A DNA stretch of 64,000 nt, from assembly GCA_019454045.1 (NCBI GenBank), contig SKCR01006528.1:310001-374000 (forward strand), given 5' to 3'. Source of the stretch: Zanthoxylum bungeanum. Its lineage: Eukaryota > Streptophyta > Magnoliopsida > Sapindales > Rutaceae. Both the position numbers and the translations under genes were made by a program. Below are positions 1 to 10,264 of this stretch, piece after piece (positions within the stretch are counted from its first letter, which is position 1; each line of letters starts with the position of its first letter). The notes below the pieces were generated by a model that saw only the letters and a program-made list of their open reading frames with translations, was not told where the DNA came from and did not search any database.

Positions 1-172
1 AGGTGATTCAAGTTCATGATTAAAGAAGACTCAAAGATCTACAACTTTGAAGTTCATAAGATTTTCTAATACTGAAGTTTTCACGACCGAAATGGATGAA
101 AAATCCGAAATTGTGTTATGTTTAATTACTAAAGTCATTATCAAAAATAAAAATTGTCAAACTTCCACCAAA

Positions 173-306
173 CATGCAAGCATGTTTGGTGGAGTGTTTG
201 GTGCCATGTTTGGTGTCATGTTTGGTGGAGTGTTTGGTGGAGGAATTTGTGGAGTGTTTTGTGGAGTGTTTGGTGGAGTGTTTGGTGGAAAAATTGGTGG
301 AAGCCT
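173..306. repeat. GTTTGGTGGAGT minisatellite in L1
   Basis: This is a degenerate tandem array with units such as GTTTGGTGGAGT and GTTTGGTGTCAT, about 10-12 bp each. The paralogous LTR at 21287-23098 has the same array at 21765-21840, but roughly 48 bp shorter, so copy number has changed since the two LTRs diverged. The array lies just upstream of the LTR TATA box. It opens a glycine/valine/phenylalanine-rich frame, which I regard as fortuitous. Confidence 0.8.
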
Positions 307-316
307 TTTCTTTGCC

Positions 317-324
317 TATAAATA
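317..324 (+). promoter_or_regulatory. TATA box of the L1 LTR promoter
   Basis: TATAAATA followed by CCAAACCATTTCA is conserved at the same place in 21854-21861, and nearly so at 58687-58694. In the minus-strand copies a GCCTATAAATTGAGC-type box occupies the matching position. Conservation across diverged LTRs supports a U3 core promoter. The transcription start should lie about 30 bp downstream; it is not determined here. Confidence 0.6.
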
Positions 325-590
325 CCAAACCATTTCATTTGTAATTCTCATAATTTCCTTGGTTTCTTAATAAGGAATTAAGGATTGTATCTTGTGTGTT
401 TTATTTAGTAGTTTTGTAATGTATTTTATTTTTTATTTTTAGTAATAATAGTTTGTTTGTTTTTTTTTCTTATTGTTTTGTAGTTAAATTTCCGCTGGGG
501 GAAGGGTGAAATCTTTAATATGATAAGGTAGATTAATCTCACTTAATTTATAATATGTAAATTATAATTTAATAATATGGATTAAAGTTG

Positions 591-727
591 ATACCGCCTC
601 AATGGCTGGTTTTATTTATTTGACATAATGTGACACCGCCTATATGGTCGGTCTTTAGGTGACAGATGATTACCGCCTATATGGCTGGTTTATGGACAAA
701 TATACACCACCTTTAGGCTGGTTTGAC
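591..727. repeat. ACCGCC(n)GGCTGGT direct repeats in L1
   Basis: Four spaced copies of a motif close to ACCGCCTATATGGCTGGTT occur here, separated by AT-rich linkers. The same array recurs in every long L LTR (22130-22270 in L2, 59030-59150 in L7; reverse-complemented at 8030-8200, 48535-48625 and 55995-56225). This preservation in otherwise diverged LTRs points to a functional R/U5 or RNA-structure element. The function is unknown. Confidence 0.7.
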
Positions 728-1557
728 TTAATTGGATAATGGTAAATTGCTATTTCTATATTATAATAAAGTGAGATTTCTACATTTGAAATATTAAAAG
801 TGGATCCCCTAACCCCATCACTTTATTTTTATTAGAGGGAAGTGATGAAGCACAATATTCACGAGTTTTATAATTGATTTAATTATTTTATGGGTAATGC
901 TTTGGTTTGTTTATTGAATCTTATGCTTAATGCTTTTTTAACTGGCCATTAATAATATTAATGTGGTAAACTTAAAATGAACTTGGAAAAGAGATTTTAG
1001 GTTTTAGCCTTAGATTCAATAGCTCACGATCTCACCTTGGGGCATGGTGACCCTTAGGTAGATTTTCTTCCATGATAGATATATACATGTCAGGCGAGGG
1101 TAGCCACAATTGGAACTTGAACTTAATGAATTCAGATAACTTGGTTAACATAGAAATATGATTAATTAGGTTATACTGGGTGTTTGTATCTGACCATCGG
1201 AAGAGTCTTTTGCATATCTTCGTGTTCCAGGTTAGCAAACTGATTTATTAAACATATATAAGAGAATCAATTCATCATTAGAATAATATTGTGTGGAATC
1301 ACAACCCTAGATGTTTGTGTCTTTTGTTTATTTTCCTTAGTATTTTATCTTGTTTTTTTATTTATTTATTTACGTAGCAAATCCACTTTCAACCAACCAA
1401 TCAAGCAATCAGTCCATTCTCCCTTTAATTAGATACCTGTAAAAAATAAAATCAATAATTAATAACAATAGTAGAAAATAAGTCCTCCTGGGATCGATAT
1501 TTTTATACTACTTGAGCGATACATGCGCTTGCGTTACGTGTATGATTTCACCGATCA

Positions 1558-2780
1558 GGACGTCAAAACTGCATTCTTGAATGACAATCTTGATTAGAGT
1601 ATCTATATGGTACAACCAGAAGGGTTCATAGCCCAAGGTCAAGAGCAAAAGGTTTACAAGCTGCAAAGGTCCATTTATGGACTTAAGCAGATATCTTGAT
1701 CATGGAATATAAGATTTGATACCACGATCAAGTCTTATGATTTTGAGCAGAATGTCGATGAGCCTTGTGTATACAAGCGCGTCATTGACGGGAAGGTTGT
1801 TTTTCTTGTATTATACGATGATATTTTACTCATTAGGAATGATGTAAAGATATTATCGGACGTGAAAACCTGGCTAGCTAACCAATTACAAATGAAAGAT
1901 TTGGGAGATGCCAATTATGTTCTTGGGATTCAAATACTTTGGGATCGCAAGAAACGACTATTAGTTATGTCTCAGTTATCCTATATCGATAAGATCCTTG
2001 TGCGATTTGAGATGCAGAATTCCAAAAAAGGCAATCTGCCTTATCGGCATTGAATTCATTTGTCGAAAGAACAATGTCCTAAGACACCTGAAGATGTTGA
2101 GGAGATGAGACATATCCCATATGCCTCAGCAGTTGGTAGTCTCATGTATACTATGTTATGTACGAGACCAGACATCTGTTTGGCAGTGGGAGTAGTCAGT
2201 AGGTTTCAATCGAACACATGATTGGATCGCTGGATGGCTGTGAAACACATTCTCAATTATCTTAAGAGAACGAGAGATTACATGTTTGTATATTCTGGTG
2301 AGGATATTATCCTAAGGGGGTATACGGACTCTGATTTTCAGACAAATGTCGATTCTAGGAAATCAACATATGGATCATTGTTTACCCTAGGTGGTGGGGC
2401 TATAGTATGGCGGAGTATAAAGAAATCTTGCATTGTTGACTCCACTATGGAGGCTGAATATGTAACAGTTTGTGAAGAAGCTAAGGAAGCAGTCTGGCTC
2501 TGTAAATTCTTGGGAGATCTAGAAGTTGTTCCAGAAATGGATAGACCACTCACATTTTATTGCGATAATAGTGGTGCAGTGGCAAACTCCAAAGAACCAA
2601 GAAGCAACAAGAGGGGAAAACATATAGAGAGGAAATATCATCTCATCAAGGAGATAGTGTAGAGAGGAGACGTTACCGTCACAAAGATTGCATCCGCAGA
2701 GAACCTAGCTGATCCGTTTACAAAGACCTTGTCAGTTAAAGTGTTTGAAGGCCACCTAGATGGTCTAGGATGCTCTAGTG
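1558..2780 (+). pseudogene. Copia A pol fragment: reverse transcriptase C-terminal two thirds and RNase H
   Basis: A single frame starting at 1559 reads through a Ty1/copia reverse transcriptase from DVKTAFLN onward. It has EGF and YGLKQ boxes, then FLVLYDDILL, where the catalytic YVDD box has lost its valine codon (Y-DD). RNase H follows with GYTDSDF, RKSTYG, STMEAEY and KHIERKYH motifs, then the typical LADPFTK end. Five in-frame stops (1595, 1697, 2051, 2219, 2660) make it dead. The N-terminal RT, integrase, protease and gag are absent because the L1 LTR sits at codon DV; the missing part would be left of the window. The family matches copia B (10265-21286), which lacks exactly this C-terminal part. 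The ORF ends at the polypurine tract of its own 3' LTR. Confidence 0.93.
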
Positions 2781-2792
2781 CAAGTGGGAGAT
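2781..2792 (+). other. Polypurine tract of copia A
   Basis: CAAGTGGGAGAT lies directly before TGTTGGGATG, the LTR start. The same purine run on the other strand abuts the 3' LTRs of C1 and C2, which is the classic plant copia arrangement for plus-strand priming. Confidence 0.85.
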
Positions 2793-4560
2793 TGTTGGGA
2801 TGTATGCCCTAGAGCTACATGTAATGTAAACAGCTTTATGTGTTTTGAAATAAAATGATGCATTATTCATTTATCAAAGTGTTTGTTTACTTTCGCATAT
2901 TATAAATTATCTTGAATACCCTAGATTACTTATGTGCCTTCAAACATAGTGTATGAGTGTCATACACAAGAGGATTTAAGTATGAAGTTAGTAATCTTAA
3001 ATAGTCCATAGAGAGCAAACAAAGCGGGTACTTTGTTTGTGGTTTATCTATAGTTGCGGTCCATTCTATATTTGTATGGCGACCTTGATCCGGGATCGTC
3101 CATGTAGAGACATGAGAATGAAGGCCCCTTGTATGATGTGATCATATAGGACTGGACCCAAATGGAAATGACATTCTTATAACATCCATTATACAAAGAA
3201 AGTCATTTCAATCTACTAGATGATCATATATAGATTGATCTTAATCTTGAGTGTACTACGAACTCCTGCATGGCAGACTGTGTCCTTTTATTTACAAAGG
3301 TGAGGTTGATGTAGCAGTCCCGACCAATAGCTATGTACTTTGGGGGCATGGTCTGTTTTATAGCTAGGAACGATACATAGATATGAAGTTCAGTCCTTCT
3401 TACGAGAAGTAGAAGAGTATCTTTCTTAAGGGTTGATTCGGTACTTGAAAGGTTAGAGCGCTCAAGTCTTTCTATTACGAATAGAAAGATTAAAATTCAT
3501 AATGGTTATGAATAAATCGTTCATTAGAGAATCAATGGTACTTAAGGTAAACATAATTAGAGGGGTATAACAGATATTATGACCGACTCTAAATACGAGA
3601 TACTCGTGAAGGGTTAATCTATATGTAGTGACTATATCGATGGACACCGACTTGATTCGACTTAATATATCATCTGCGGCAACGAGAGTGCAACTTCGGG
3701 TTTTTAGGGGAATAACCCGGAGTTAATAATTCGGAATATTTAATTTAGAGCTTAATTAATATTTCAAGATTATTGGAGCTCGGAACCGTAGGTCCATTTG
3801 GTCTCCGTGCCAGCTTGATATACTATAGCAGATTTAGTATAATTGGATAGTCCAATTATATACTCACATATGTATAAATATTATTAATATGATTAATAAT
3901 ATTATTTTTCACACTTGAAACAATATATTAAAAGTTAATATATGGTTTTAATAATAATTACATGATAATTATTAAATGAATTAAATTAAATTATATTTGA
4001 TATGATGTAATAAGGCTAAAGTTGTAATTTCTAATTATTGGGTTTTGGAAACCCTTGATTTATTTTTGGAAGTTATAAATCTATAATGGCATTAATCTTT
4101 TTGATTTTGTAACATCTTTGGCTTTATGGAATGTTAATACAATTGTTACAAAATTATTAAAAAATATATGATATGGCCGAAAATTGCAAGTTGTAAAAGG
4201 GGGAATGGTTTGTTTTATTTTGTAAAATTAAACCCTAAGTATAAAAAGGAAAATGTGATTTTTGTTTTTGTAGATTTCATTCTTGAACCCTAGTCACCTT
4301 TCATCTTCTTCTTCATTCTCTCAAAAGTTGAGCAAAATATAAACAATAGAAAAGAAGAAAAACAAAACTAAATAAAAGTGTGATTAAATCTCTAAAACGT
4401 TTAGGGATTATTTTGTGAGTCTTGCCCACACAAGTTTCCGTTGGTAACGAGATATAGTTCGGAAGAATTTGTGGTGTCGAACAAATCTTCATCTTCATCC
4501 TTTTCTTGTGGTTCACGGTAGTGAGCATTATTTTTGCTCATTGCCGCCCCTTTACTTGGT
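2793..4560 (+). repeat. 3' LTR of copia A (right end uncertain)
   Basis: The LTR begins TGTTGGGATGTATGCC right after the polypurine tract and contains no credible ORF. A TATA-like TATAAAAA at 4240-4247, followed by a pyrimidine-rich CTTCTTCTTCATTCTCTC stretch, fits a U3/R boundary. No second copy of this LTR is present, so I could not fix its 3' end. It lies somewhere between about 4400 and 5000, and no flanking target duplication was recognised. Confidence 0.7.
4240..4247 (+). promoter_or_regulatory. TATA-like box of the copia A LTR
   Basis: TATAAAAA lies in an otherwise AT-rich LTR, about 30-90 bp upstream of a CT-rich leader. The assignment rests on position and sequence only. Confidence 0.45.
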
Positions 4561-5056
4561 GAAACGGAACTCAGTTTAGTTTCGTTTTATTCCAGGTTTT
4601 TTGGGGAACATTTTATGATGTTTTGGGACTGTGTTGGGGCTATTTTCAAGTGAAAAATCAGAACCAAAATACAGCCGATGTCTACACATTTCCGGTACTG
4701 TTTCTACAGTGCGTTGGGCGCGAATCAAGTCCAAAATAACCCAGTTTTTGTCCGGCTGTTCGAGGACTATTCTAGGGCTGTTTTGTGGCGATTTTGGGGA
4801 TTGAATTTTGTCTAAAACTGAAGCAAAATTTCAGTGGTGGTGGCAGTAACTTCGGCCAGTTCAAGGGAAGGGCATAAAAAATTTTCAATTCTGATCTGTG
4901 TGCCTATACTGTTTTCGCTGCGTAAGGAAAGCGTTTCCTACAATCCGATATCTGTATCATTCGAGCACATCTTCAAATTGTTCATATCATGTATACTCAA
5001 TAATATCTCTATCTTTTTCAAGCTAATATCACAAAGTTCCTTTGTAGATATACTTT
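4561..5056. other. Non-coding stretch between the copia A LTR and the chromovirus gag
   Basis: This holds the end of the copia LTR and/or the 5' leader (possibly LTR remnant) of the Ty3/gypsy element whose gag starts at 5057. I found no primer-binding site, no repeated LTR partner and no convincing coding sequence. The 100-codon frame at 4834-5136 overlaps the gag start in another frame and looks accidental. Confidence 0.5.
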
Positions 5057-7115
5057 ATGCCTCCACGAAGGAGAGGTGCACGTGGGAGAGCCCGACAAGA
5101 GGTTGTTCCGGATCAAGGCTCATCAATACCATGTGAGCCTATGGCTAAGGGAAGAGGGCGCCCTGCTCGTAGGAGGCACATGATAAGAGTACCTTATGCA
5201 GCCCAAGCACCAGCACCTCAAGCTGCTCCTGTGGGAATGTAGCAAATTCATGAGACTTTACAAACTCTAGTGAACCTATGACCAAACAGCAACAACAAGC
5301 TCAAGCTGTACCTCCCCCCACCACATATCCAAATGCAACCCCAAGCTCTGGTTGGTCAAGAGCAAGAGTTAGTTGTCACGTTACAAGAGTTCAGAAAGTT
5401 ACACCCATCCACTTCTCTCGGACCTGAGCCTAACCCTAACCACAATGGCTTCATCGAAGAATGTGATCGAATTTGTCAAGCACTAGGGTGTACCCCTGTT
5501 AGGGTAGTTCAATTGGTGATTTTCAACTTCAAGATATAGCTCATGCCTAGTATCAGTCATATTGTTAGAATAGGCCGGTTACAGCTCCACCTCTTCAATG
5601 GGATGAATTCAGTAAAGCTTTCTTGACTCGATTTTTGCCTGAAAGTGTAAGGCTAGAGAGTTTGAACAGTTGGTGCAGAGTGAATGAATGATGGTAATGG
5701 AAAATGATATAGTATTTACCAGGCTATCACGGTTTGCTCCTCACATGGTTTCCACGGAGGAAATGAAAGTAAAGAGATTTGTCAATGAGCTACATGATTA
5801 CTTGTTTAAGTCCATCTTGGTAACCTAGAGATGACCTACACACAGGCCTTAAAAGCAGCATTACGTTTTGAGGCAATGGCTTAGGAGAGGCGCGTGGAGA
5901 GGAAGGTTTAGAAGAAAGTAAAGTCTAAGGCAACAGGGAAAAATTTTCAACGGGAGATTGGTAAAACGCATGGTCAGCCTACTTCTTCTCAAGGCATGTC
6001 ACAACATGAAACTACGGGCTATAGGAACATTGGAAGAGGTCGTTACGGGTGTTGCTTCACAATCTGTGACACAGGCTTCTGTTGCTAGACCCGGGGCACC
6101 TATTTGTTCTATTTGTGGTCGACCTCACCGAGGGGAGTGCAGGAAAGTTTCAGGAGCATGCTTTCAGTGTGGTCAAATGAGGCATTTTTCTAAATAATGT
6201 CCCATCCTTGTACGTCAGCCTTCACAGAACCTATCAGAGGTGCTTGGAAATGTGAAAGGGCAGATTCCTAGAGGGAGAGGTTATAGAGAGCAGAGACAAC
6301 CTGATAGGGGACAGTCTTCTGGAGGGCGAGGCCATCCATCAACTGGTAGGGGACAGATGAAGGTTTTTTCTTTAACCCCTCAAGATGTTCAAGCTTCAAA
6401 TGTTGTAGTGACAGGTATTTTGACAGTTGAATCATTTCGTGCTAGAACCTTACTTGATCCTCGAGAAACCCATTTTTTTTACATCGTCTCACTTTGCATA
6501 AAGTTTGAGAAGAAAATTAGACATGTTAGAATCTCCACTTATTGTGTCTACATCAGTGGGAATCGCTATTGTAGTATTAAATGTCTTAAAGTCTTGTGAG
6601 GTAGTATTGGGACAACAGGTGTACCCTATTGATTTGATTGTGTTGGGAATGACTGATTTTGACGTAATTCTGAGAATGGATTGGTTATCTAGGTATCACG
6701 TTACTTTAGAATGCAGGGAGAATGTAGTGACCTTACGGGTTCCAGGGGAATTATAAGTAGAATTTTAGGAGGATAGGAGTGAGGTTGCCAACATTTGATT
6801 TCGGCAATTTGTGCACTTAAATTGCTTAGGAAATGGTGTGAATGGTACCTTGCATATGTGATTGATACAGAAGGGAGTCAAGTGGAACTTAATCATGTTT
6901 CGGTGGTTAGAGAGTATCTTGATGTGTTCCCAGAAGAGTTACCAGGACTACCACAACAAAGGGAGATTGAGATTTGTATTGACGTTTTTCCGAGAACTCA
7001 ACCTATTTCTATTCCTCCTTACCGAATGACACTTGCTGAGTTGAAGGAGCTAAAATTTCAACTCCATGACCTTTTAGATAAAGGATTTATTCGGCCGAGT
7101 ACCTCTCCGTGGGGC
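5057..7115 (+). pseudogene. Ty3/gypsy chromovirus (Tekay/Del-like) gag, protease and start of reverse transcriptase
   Basis: The start MPPRRRGARGRAR is characteristic of this gag family. Further on are gag-like segments (FAPHMVSTEEMK, VNELHDYL around 5720-5800) and a zinc knuckle, CFQCGQMRHFSK, near 6160-6195, where the usual GH is changed to RH. The protease tail DFDVILRMDWLSRYHV is at about 6655-6705. Next come the linker EYLDVFPEELPGLP and the RT entry motif KGFIRPSTSPWG at about 7080-7115. Several stops and frame changes break it. It is cut at 7115 by the inserted L3 LTR and resumes at 9360. The lineage rests on these motifs; the chromodomain end is missing. Confidence 0.9.
7111..7115. 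repeat. Target-site duplication GGGGC, left copy
   Basis: GGGGC at 7111-7115 is repeated exactly at 9355-9359, on either side of a complete TG...CA LTR. Removing the LTR and one copy restores the RT codons across the break. Five bp is the normal duplication length for LTR-element integrase. Confidence 0.92.
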
Positions 7116-9354
7116 TGACCGGCGTAAACACACACGTATAACGCAAGCGCACGTATCGTTCAAGTAGTATAAAAATATCGATCCCACGAGGACTTAATTC
7201 CTACTATTGTTATTAATTATTGAATCTATTTATTTACAGATATCTAATTAAATGAAGAAGAGAATGATTGTTTGATTGGTTGAATGTGGTTTTACAAAAT
7301 AAATAAATAAAAAGACAAAAGAAAATACTAAGGAAAATAACAAAAGACACAAAGATCAAGGGTCGTGAATCATTCTAATATCATTTAAAAGATGAAGTGG
7401 TTATTTTATGTTTGTGTAATAAATCAGTTTACTAACCTGGAACACTAAATTATGCAAAAGCCTCTGTCGATGGTCAGACGCAAATACCCAGTTTAACCCA
7501 ATTGAACCATATGTCTATGTCAACCAAATTATCTGGATTCATTAAGTTTAAGTTCCAATTATGGCTACCCCCGCCCGACAGGTATATTCCTATCCTGTAA
7601 GGAATCTATTAAAGGGTTATCTATCCTCAAGGAAGATCGTGGGCTATTAAGTCTAAGGCTGAAACCTAAAATCCCTATGTCTAGTTCATTTTAGATTTAC
7701 CACATCAATCTTATTGGTGATCAGACAACAAGAAGCATTAAGCTTAAGACTTAATAAGTAAACCTTTAAATTACCCAAACTATAAAATAACCTCTTATAA
7801 ACCGGTGATATTAGAATTCATCACAACCCCAGATAACTAACACATAACTAGGGCTAGTAACAACTTAAAAGTAAAAGACATAAAGTAAAAATACTGAAAA
7901 GTAAAAGACATAAAGTAAAACTGAAAAGTAAAATAAAATAAAATGCTAAGGTAAAAGGAATTACTTTTACTACTACTAATTTAGATATCTCCCATAAAAT
8001 AATATATAAACTTGTGATAATAATACCAACCGACCATATAGGCGGTATCCTGATTAAGTCAAATTAAGTCCAACCAGCCATAAAGGCAGAACCAAAATTA
8101 AATTGCCAACCGACCAATCTGGCGGTATCCTTTATTAGTCAGGTTTAAACCAGATTAAAATGAATTACCAACCGACCAATCTGGCGGTATCCTTTTTAAG
8201 TCAATATTTTAAATAATGAATATATTATTTTTAAGGGAGATTAATCTAAATAGTAACAGTAAAAGAATTACCTTTTACCCTAGCTGGGGGAGTTACCTCC
8301 TCATGGTAAATAATAAAAACTGTAAAAAGTAAAAAGTAAAAAGTAAAAATTAAATTACTATATTAACAAAACGTAATTAAAATTATTTACAAAACTAAAA
8401 ACTAAAAATAAAAAAAAAACTAAAAAAACTAAAGAATCTAGAGAGAGAAGCTCTCTCTTTAGAAGGAATTGAAGAGAGAGGAAGGTGCACTGAATTCTGA
8501 AATCTCGAGCTCAATTTATAGGCCTCGGTAGGATCCAGCGTCGCGACGCCAGGTCCTCAGCGTTGCGACACCGGATTTGTCGACGTGGCACGCTCTGGTT
8601 CGCTGGTTTGAAGATTCTGGATAAGATGATAAGGTGACACGTGGCAGAGTGGTTGGGCTTCAATTATTGTGACACGTGGCGGCTTCTGATTGGTCGCTGA
8701 GATTCTTATCCGCCACGTGTCAGATAAGGATAGGATACTCAATTATTGATGCTGACGTGGCGCTGATATGGCGGTGACGTGGCGACACGTGGGAAAGAGA
8801 CTGTCGGCACCATAGAATTGCGACACGTGTCGACACGTGTCACGTTGTGATTGGCTGATGCTGACGTGGCAAGTTGACTTGGTTGACCTTGTGATGTGGA
8901 GGATGACGTGGCGTGACACATGGCGAAGTTGACTTTTTGACCGATGACATGGCTGATGACGAGGCAACACGTGTCAACTCTGAGTGTCGGCAGCATATGA
9001 TGATGACACGTGGCACGGCGCACGTTAGCAGGTCGGCTGTGATGGTGACACATGGCACGGCGCATTTTAGCAAAGTCAAAATTTTCTCAGATTCTGATTT
9101 GTTGACCCAGCGCACGTTAGCACTGTTCGGCGTATTTTAGACGTCACGACGCGGAAGTCTGGGCGTCGCGACGCGCAAAAGACCAAAATAACCCTGTTGA
9201 CGCATTTTTGTCCGTTTTTGCCCCAAATTGCCTCCAATGCTTTCCAAACTTTATTTTATCTACAAAATACATCAAAACGTTCACAAAACTCAAGAAACTA
9301 TACAAAATATTAGGTTAAATGAGTGGGAAATAGTGATATAAATACCACTCATCA
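7116..9354 (-). mobile_element. Solo LTR L3 (family L) inside a chromovirus RT
   Basis: On the minus strand this starts TGATGAGTGG (9354) and ends CGCCGGTCA (7116), 2239 bp, flanked by perfect GGGGC duplications. No internal region is present, so it is a solo LTR left by LTR-LTR recombination. Compared with L1, L2 and L7 it belongs to a second subfamily, shared with L4 and L6. That subfamily carries a GC-richer block (8520-9180) full of CACGTG and GCGTCGCGACGC motifs where the others have minisatellites. The AC-rich AAAAGTAAA simple repeats at 7860-7940 and 8320-8410 also recur in the related copies. Short ORFs inside it are not genes. Confidence 0.93.
8638..9012. promoter_or_regulatory. Cluster of eight G-box (CACGTG) motifs in L3
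   Basis: CACGTG hexamers start at 8638, 8673, 8714, 8786, 8824, 8834, 8968 and 9007. Most are in GACACGTGGC context, the ABRE/G-box core bound by plant bZIP and bHLH factors, and further GACGTGGC half-type sites lie between them. About 0.1 would be expected by chance in 375 bp. The cluster lies upstream (minus strand) of the LTR TATA-like box near 8515, so it fits a U3 enhancer. L4 keeps six and L6 at least three such hexamers; L1, L2 and L7 lack the block. Confidence 0.7.
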
Positions 9355-9661
9355 GGGGCGCACCCTTGTTATTTGTTAAGAAGAATTGTGGTACTCTCCA
9401 GTTGTGTATTGACTATCGGCAGTTGAACAACGTTACTATCAAGAACAAATAACCTCTACCTTGGATAGTTGATTTGTTTGATCAGCTACAAGGAGCGCAA
9501 TGCTTTTCGAAGATTGACCTACGGTCCGGTTATCATCAGCTTCGTATTAGAAAGAAGGATGTTCCAAAAACTGTATTTCGGACTTGATATGGGTATTATG
9601 AGTTTCTTGTTATGTCTTTCGGCCATACAAATGCTCCAGCGGCGTTCATGAATCTAATGAG
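9355..9661 (+). pseudogene. Chromovirus reverse transcriptase, continuation after L3
   Basis: Coding resumes with [20 protein letters not shown], then [20 protein letters not shown] (9470-9525), GYHQLRI, and [20 protein letters not shown] up to about 9661. The first catalytic aspartate ([10 protein letters not shown]) is present. The sequence stops before the YxDD box, where unrelated copia leader begins. At least one frameshift and one stop are visible. RNase H, integrase and chromodomain are missing, so this element was truncated by a later rearrangement or insertion. Confidence 0.9.
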
Positions 9662-10264
9662 TTTCTTGTTTCTAGATATTTTATAAATAGAAACCTTAAA
9701 CTTAAAATAATGAGTGGGAGAGGGATATATGATAGTATATCCCGCGATCCCCGTTGTTAGTCTGAAAATGTGAGATTCAAAAGGCGCATCGAGACGGCTT
9801 TGCTTTTGTCCACATACGGATGGTGTCCATTTTGGGTCAATATCAGGTTTGGATTCCGAGAGGATATGGATTCTAAATGTATCTTGTGAACTGACCTACC
9901 CTACGGCGGCACTTCACTCGTTAAGTTCAAGAATCCCGAAACTGCGGGTCACACTCAGAAAGGAATAATTAACTGTTAATAAAATTCCTTGATCGAATCA
10001 AACAATAGATTTTTAATATAGAAATAAGAGTTATTCCTGCATATATTAATCGACTGAGATTGTCTCGATCTATCATGCAAGTACTTAACCTACCTTACGG
10101 CAGCACTTACTTGTGGGATGATAGATTTTCGTGGCATAGTAATTCTCTTAGGTTTCTAATTCGTTATTCATGGTTCATGCATCATGTTTAATTTTATGCC
10201 AAAATTGTTTGATAATTTTAATATGTAATGAATGTTAAATGCATATTTATTTCATTTTTCACCC
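9662..10264. other. Leader upstream of copia B gag
   Basis: This AT-rich sequence has no credible ORF. It contains a repeated CTACCTTACGGCAGCACTTA-like motif (9895-9915 and 10090-10110) and runs into the gag start. It is probably the 5' untranslated region of copia B. I could not find its 5' LTR or a TGGTATCAGAGC-type primer-binding site, so the 5' end of copia B seems lost at the junction with the chromovirus. Confidence 0.45.

Larger units (their letters stand above)
1..1557 (+). repeat. Family-L LTR, copy L1 (5' end outside window)
   Basis: This is a non-coding long terminal repeat, nearly collinear with 21590-23098. It ends in CA (GATCA at 1553-1557), immediately before copia reverse-transcriptase codons. 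The right end carries the conserved family block that in minus-strand copies reads as a GTAAACACAC-type terminus. The family is recognised from seven copies here: 1-1557, 7116-9354, 21287-23098, 47649-49743, 50983-51246, 55088-57182 and 58060-60274. Complete copies begin TGATGAG and end in CA. Contents in order: a GGTGGAGTGTTT minisatellite, a TATA-type promoter, four copies of an ACCGCC...GGCTGGT motif, and a conserved 3' third. No internal domain or second LTR adjoins it, so it is probably a solo LTR; the left flank cannot be seen. The 68-107 codon ORFs inside it are repeat artefacts. Confidence 0.85.

Noticed and set aside
47..370. Gly/Val/Phe-rich 107-codon frame as a small secreted protein
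   Set aside because: It is created by the LTR minisatellite, and its length follows repeat copy number between L1 and L2.
8739..9140. Overlapping His/Arg/Thr-rich frames on both strands
   Set aside because: They overlap the G-box block of LTR L3. All frames are open because of repeat composition, and L4 and L6 do not keep them.
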